A stretch of 8,961 nucleotides of DNA from NCBI GenBank assembly GCA_030600405.1, contig JAUVMD010000035.1:1-8961 (forward strand), in the 5' to 3' direction. Below, piece after piece: positions 5,458 through 8,961 of this stretch. Position numbers and translations under genes: made by a program. Source of the stretch: Nitrospirota bacterium (lineage in GTDB: Bacteria > Nitrospinota > Nitrospinia > Nitrospinales > Nitrospinaceae). The notes under the pieces are model-generated. The model had not been told where the DNA came from, ran no database searches, and saw only the letters and a list, made by a program, of their open reading frames with translations. Numbering within the stretch: position 1 is the stretch's first letter; each line of letters begins with the position of its first letter.

Positions 5458-7487
5458 GGGAATTCGTCTTCAGGCACAGACTGGAGAGCCAGGTTTTCAG
5501 GAATCTGTTCGGCAATATCCCCTTCCTTCACAGTCAGCTTGACCAAGGATTTGAAGGAATCACCTGAGGGTAAAATGGAGGTGTCCCCGGATACGCCGGG
5601 AAAATCTTTAAGTGAACGTAATTTTTCCAACACATCAAGACGGTTGAACGCTCTTTCTTTGATGATTTTCACAAAAATATTGGCGGCATCGTAAGATTGG
5701 GCCGAATGAATGGTGGGATTCTGTCCAAAGGTGGAAAGGAACATATCTACAAACTTCACCGTTCTTTCGTTTTGAGAATTAACATAAAACCCATCCACAA
5801 ATAAAACCGTTTTTAAATAATTCCGGGCGGCATCGACCAACTCACGGGAATGCCAACCATTACCTCCCATCAGCAGGATATTTTCAATATTGTAAAAAGC
5901 CAGTTGAGGAACGATCAACCTCACTTTGTCATAATATCCGGGGATAAAGATGGCATCGTAATTCAATTCCAGAGCAACTTTCAGCGCCTCCACTTTATCG
6001 TCTGCATAAAGCCCTCCTTCGACCAGCGGTCTGGACTTGACACCCCAATCATTCAAAGGTGAGGGTTGGGTGCCCCGTTTGATATGCCTCTGGATCTTGG
6101 CCTTTAACCGATCATCGGCCATTCCACCAATTTGTAAAATCTGTTTTTTAAAATCTGTCTGCGTCCGCTCATAGGAAATGGATTCGACAATACGCCCGCC
6201 GAACGAACGGACTTCATCCTCAAACACCTTCCGCATGGTTTCGCCATAAGCGGCAGTGGGGTACATCACCACAAACCGGTACAAATTCAATTCATTGACA
6301 GCATGCCGAGCCAGGTAACGGGCCTGCAGTTCTTTAGTGAGCGCGTTCCTGAAAATGTAGGGACTCTTGTCAGCCAGACCAGGGGTCGAAGCTGTGGGGG
6401 TAAAAATAGGCAACTGGTACTTTTCAATGATAGGAATCACGCTCTCCACATCCTCGGTTAATACAGGCCCGATGATTCCGATGACATTGGGATCCTGAGC
6501 CAGTTCTTCCACCACCTGAACAACCTCCCGGCCTAATCCAGAATCCTTCACCACCAGTTGTAGCCGGCTTTTATCCCTGGCAGACAAGTCGTTGATCGCC
6601 AGCTGAATGCCCTGCAAAACCCGCTGCCCCACAATCGCTCTCTTCCCGGACAAGGGCAGCACCACACCAATCCGTATAACCCGACTTGGATCGGTTTTCA
6701 GCCGGATCAGTAACTTCTCATAATGCTCTCTTGATTCATGGTTTGGGAATCGGAAAATCAAATCCTCCAAGCTGATTTGATAATTTCCCAAATCGCGTTC
6801 GATTCGGTAAATTGAAATCAACTTTTGCAAAATCAAATCCGCCGGAAATTCAGGACCCAGCGAATTGGCAAGAGATACTAATTGCTTTTTATTTATTTTT
6901 TGATCGACCACATTCTTGATGTAACTGGCGGCTTCCTGCTTGATTTCTGGATAGGGACTTCTATCCATAATTTGTTTGAATTTCTTAAAGGCCTCTTCGA
7001 GCTCCAAGCGTTTGTCATCAATGTAACCCAAGTAAACAAAAGCCTTCCATTTTTGAGTCGGGTCGGGATTGAGTTGAACTGTTTCCCGCAATAGTTTTTC
7101 GGCTTCCTCGTACCGCTCTATTTCAAAATAGCACCTGCCCATATCCAGTTTGACACTGTAAACCAGAGTGGAATGAGGGAATGTGCCTAGAAAATATTGG
7201 TAGTGCCTCAGAGCTGAAAGGTAGGATTTGTTTTTGTAATCAATCTCGCCCAATCGCATGACAGCCTTGGGAGCGCGGGAGTCTGTTGAAAACGCCCGTA
7301 GAAAATCTTCATAGGAGGCACGGGACTCTAACAATTTGTTTTCGTGATATAAGGTTTCGGCCTTGGCAAACAGAGTGTCTGCACCTTGACGGGATTCAAA
7401 ATCCTGGGCCGAGACGGACGTTACCGTAACGAACAACCAGCAAAATATTGTCAAATAGAAACTTCTCATTTGGAGGGAGTATCGCAT
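5454..7487 (-). CDS. Secreted TPR plus type I periplasmic-binding-fold protein, LpoA-like PBP activator candidate
   Basis: A 677-residue exported protein. A Sec signal peptide (likely cut after SVSA, residue 27) is followed by TPR-like helical repeats (about 33-265; for example AEKLLRETVQLNPDPTQKW, with characteristic A/L spacing) and then a type I periplasmic-binding (LivJ/Peripla_BP_6) fold (about 271-655) with RIGVVLPLSG, IGIIGP and FTPTAS near its start. The order TPR then binding fold is that of LpoA, the outer-membrane lipoprotein that activates PBP1A in E. coli, and proteins of this build are commonly annotated as PBP activators. Unlike LpoA there is no lipobox cysteine, so it may be soluble in the periplasm. 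Convergence with PBP1A supports a role with it but does not prove it; an amino-acid sensor is the alternative. Start uncertain: M1 or M7, neither with a good ribosome-binding site. It lies 24 bp downstream of the response-regulator gene. Confidence 0.82.
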   Translation of the reverse strand: MRYSLQMRSFYLTIFCWLFVTVTSVSAQDFESRQGADTLFAKAETLYHENKLLESRASYEDFLRAFSTDSRAPKAVMRLGEIDYKNKSYLSALRHYQYFLGTFPHSTLVYSVKLDMGRCYFEIERYEEAEKLLRETVQLNPDPTQKWKAFVYLGYIDDKRLELEEAFKKFKQIMDRSPYPEIKQEAASYIKNVVDQKINKKQLVSLANSLGPEFPADLILQKLISIYRIERDLGNYQISLEDLIFRFPNHESREHYEKLLIRLKTDPSRVIRIGVVLPLSGKRAIVGQRVLQGIQLAINDLSARDKSRLQLVVKDSGLGREVVQVVEELAQDPNVIGIIGPVLTEDVESVIPIIEKYQLPIFTPTASTPGLADKSPYIFRNALTKELQARYLARHAVNELNLYRFVVMYPTAAYGETMRKVFEDEVRSFGGRIVESISYERTQTDFKKQILQIGGMADDRLKAKIQRHIKRGTQPSPLNDWGVKSRPLVEGGLYADDKVEALKVALELNYDAIFIPGYYDKVRLIVPQLAFYNIENILLMGGNGWHSRELVDAARNYLKTVLFVDGFYVNSQNERTVKFVDMFLSTFGQNPTIHSAQSYDAANIFVKIIKERAFNRLDVLEKLRSLKDFPGVSGDTSILPSGDSFKSLVKLTVKEGDIAEQIPENLALQSVPEDEFP

Positions 7488-7511
7488 GGTCAGCGGTCGT
7501 GGATTACCGGC

Positions 7512-8909
7512 TCATTCATTGCCATCGGATTTGGCGTTGATGTTATGCTTTTTGACCCGATACCGCATCGAACGAAAACTCAGATTCAGCAGTTTGGCGG
7601 CCTTGTTAATCATTCCATCTGTTTTACTCAGAGCTCCCAGAAGCATGCTCTTCTCGATGCCGTCCAGGGTCTTCTCCAAATCAACAGGAGGGTCTCCTTC
7701 AATAGAGGGAACCAAGTTGTCCACAGGAGAAGGTGCCTTGAATATCTCTTCCGGAAGGCTGGATATCCCGATCAAATCCCCTGTTTCCAGGACCACCGCC
7801 CGCTCAATGGTATTTTCCAATTCGCGTATATTTCCAGGCCACGCATAGTTTTCCAGGCATTTCAGCGCTTCCGGCCCAATCCCCTGAATCTTATGATCCC
7901 TGTCATGTTGCTCGTTGTACTTATTGAGAAAGTGCTGGACCAACAAAGGAATATCCTCTTTTCGCTTGCGAAGAGGAGGCAATTCAATGGTAATAACTTT
8001 TAACCGGTAATACAGATCTTCGCGGAACACCTTTTGCTTGACACCTTCGGCCAAATCCCGGTTGGTTGCCGCAAGGATACGCAAATCGACTTTGATTGGC
8101 TGGGTACCCCCCACCCGGGTCATCTCACGCTCCTGCAAAACCCGCAATAGTTTGACCTGGATCGAAAGCGGAGCATCGTATACTTCATCCAGAAAAAACG
8201 TTCCCTTGTGAGCCGCTTCCATCAGCCCTATCTTGTTGGAATCCGCGCTCGTGAAGGCGCCTTTCTCATGTCCGAACAGCTCGCTTTCCAACAAGTTTTC
8301 CGGCATGGCACCGCAATTGATGGAAATAAACGGATAGTTTTTCCGGGAACTATTATAATGAAGCGCTTTGGCAACCAGTTCTTTTCCGGTACCGCTTTCA
8401 CCACCAATCAAAACTGTCGCGTTGCTGTTGCTAACCTTCTCGATATAGTCAAATACCTTCTTCATGCCCTCGTTTTTGCCGATGATATTGCCAAACTGGT
8501 ATTTATTTTTGAGAGCTGATTTAAGATAGGTATTTTCTTCGGTCAGTTGTTTCTTTTCAGAGGCGTTACGGATAACAAGCTTGAAGTCGTCCATGTTGAA
8601 AGGCTTGGTAATATAATCGTACGCGCCCTTCTTCATGGTTTCAACGGCGGTTTCGGGGGAGGCATAACCCGTCATCATAATAACAGGCGTTCCCGGACGA
8701 ACACGGTTGACGGCATCCAGAACATCAATGCCGTTGGATCGGGGCATGTTGATATCGGTGATCACCACATCAAAGGTACTGTTCTCCACCATTTCGACCG
8801 CAACTTCGCCGTTGCGGGCGGTCTCCACCTCATAACCTTCCTTTTCCAAGGCGATGGAAAGCATTTCCCGCATGCTCTTTTCATTATCGACAACTAAAAT
8901 ACGGCTCAT
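7512..8909 (-). CDS. Sigma-54-dependent response regulator, NtrC/PilR-like
   Basis: A 465-residue cytoplasmic transcription activator that needs RNA polymerase with sigma-54. The receiver domain (about 1-120) has D8, phospho-acceptor D52 in VITDINMP, T80 and K102 in TKPF; the second acidic-pocket position is asparagine (DNE, residues 8-10). The AAA+ domain (about 140-375) has Walker A GESGTGKE (170-177), a sigma-54 contact loop reading GAFTSA (217-222) instead of GAFTGA, Walker B FFLDEV (238-243) and the arginine-rich second region of homology, ending with WPGNIRELENTIERAV. A Fis-type helix-turn-helix (about 415-456) ends in FRSMRYRVKK, a style common in PilR-like regulators. The partner kinase is expected upstream but is outside the window. 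It is cotranscribed, by position, with the activator-like gene. No specific target can be named. Confidence 0.93.
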   Translation of the reverse strand: MSRILVVDNEKSMREMLSIALEKEGYEVETARNGEVAVEMVENSTFDVVITDINMPRSNGIDVLDAVNRVRPGTPVIMMTGYASPETAVETMKKGAYDYITKPFNMDDFKLVIRNASEKKQLTEENTYLKSALKNKYQFGNIIGKNEGMKKVFDYIEKVSNSNATVLIGGESGTGKELVAKALHYNSSRKNYPFISINCGAMPENLLESELFGHEKGAFTSADSNKIGLMEAAHKGTFFLDEVYDAPLSIQVKLLRVLQEREMTRVGGTQPIKVDLRILAATNRDLAEGVKQKVFREDLYYRLKVITIELPPLRKRKEDIPLLVQHFLNKYNEQHDRDHKIQGIGPEALKCLENYAWPGNIRELENTIERAVVLETGDLIGISSLPEEIFKAPSPVDNLVPSIEGDPPVDLEKTLDGIEKSMLLGALSKTDGMINKAAKLLNLSFRSMRYRVKKHNINAKSDGNE

Positions 8910-8915
8910 GATGGT

Positions 8916-8961
8916 TTAGAACAGTTTGTCACCGAGGATTTCCGAAAAACGCTTTAATCGG
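8916..8961 (-). CDS. 3' end of an upstream gene, possibly the partner histidine kinase
   Basis: On the minus strand the frame reading RLKRFSEILGDKLF and then TAA (8918-8916) is open to the window edge and stops 6 nt before the regulator's ATG. That is typical spacing for an upstream gene in the same operon. Only 14 codons are visible, so no family can be recognised; a sensor kinase is the usual neighbour of such regulators. A second frame is also open here (it ends in TGA at 8931-8929), so the choice of frame rests on the tighter spacing. Confidence 0.4.
   Translation of the reverse strand, partial: RLKRFSEILGDKLF

Noticed and set aside
7386..8003. Forward-strand frame of 205 codons overlapping the activator and regulator genes
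   Set aside because: It is antisense to two strongly supported genes with full domain motifs, and its translation matches no family I recognise.

Overview
The window looks like chromosomal DNA from a Gram-negative (diderm) bacterium. It carries a class A penicillin-binding protein, periplasmic proteins with Sec signal peptides, a TatA-type translocase subunit and a sigma-54-dependent response regulator. The mix (DUF5069 protein, PilR/NtrC-like regulator, TPR/periplasmic-binding-fold PBP-activator-like protein, HpnL/LPG-synthase-like flippase domain) would fit Nitrospinota or a deltaproteobacterial-type lineage. That placement is an inference from gene content only. No tRNA, rRNA, CRISPR array, insertion sequence or phage gene was seen.

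Layout. Positions 1-471 (+) hold the 3' end of a polytopic flippase-like membrane protein. It converges on 500-1087 (-), a TatA-type protein with an unusually long low-complexity tail, preceded by a good extended -10 promoter. Next is 1304-1663 (-), a small secreted, histidine-rich TPR protein with its own intrinsic terminator (1252-1279). A 309-bp divergent intergenic region follows, containing two dyads. From 1973 a forward cluster runs: a leucine-rich-repeat protein built of five exact 27-residue units, a DUF5069 protein, and PBP1A (2935-5457), with 40 bp between each pair. PBP1A meets, tail to tail with a 4-bp overlap, a reverse-strand cluster: a secreted TPR plus type I periplasmic-binding-fold protein resembling LpoA-type PBP activators (5454-7487), preceded by a sigma-54 response regulator (7512-8909) and the last codons of a further gene at the window edge.

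How the genes may work together. The core theme is cell-wall synthesis. A bifunctional peptidoglycan synthase sits next to a candidate periplasmic activator, and the activator gene is 24 bp downstream of a response regulator, suggesting two-component control or co-expression. The LRR and DUF5069 genes are probably co-transcribed with PBP1A, but their roles are unknown. The flippase, TatA and small TPR genes look like independent neighbours. No wholly new system is demonstrated. The most distinctive points are the PBP1A/activator convergent overlap, the orphan long-tailed TatA, and the GAFTSA variant in the sigma-54 activator.
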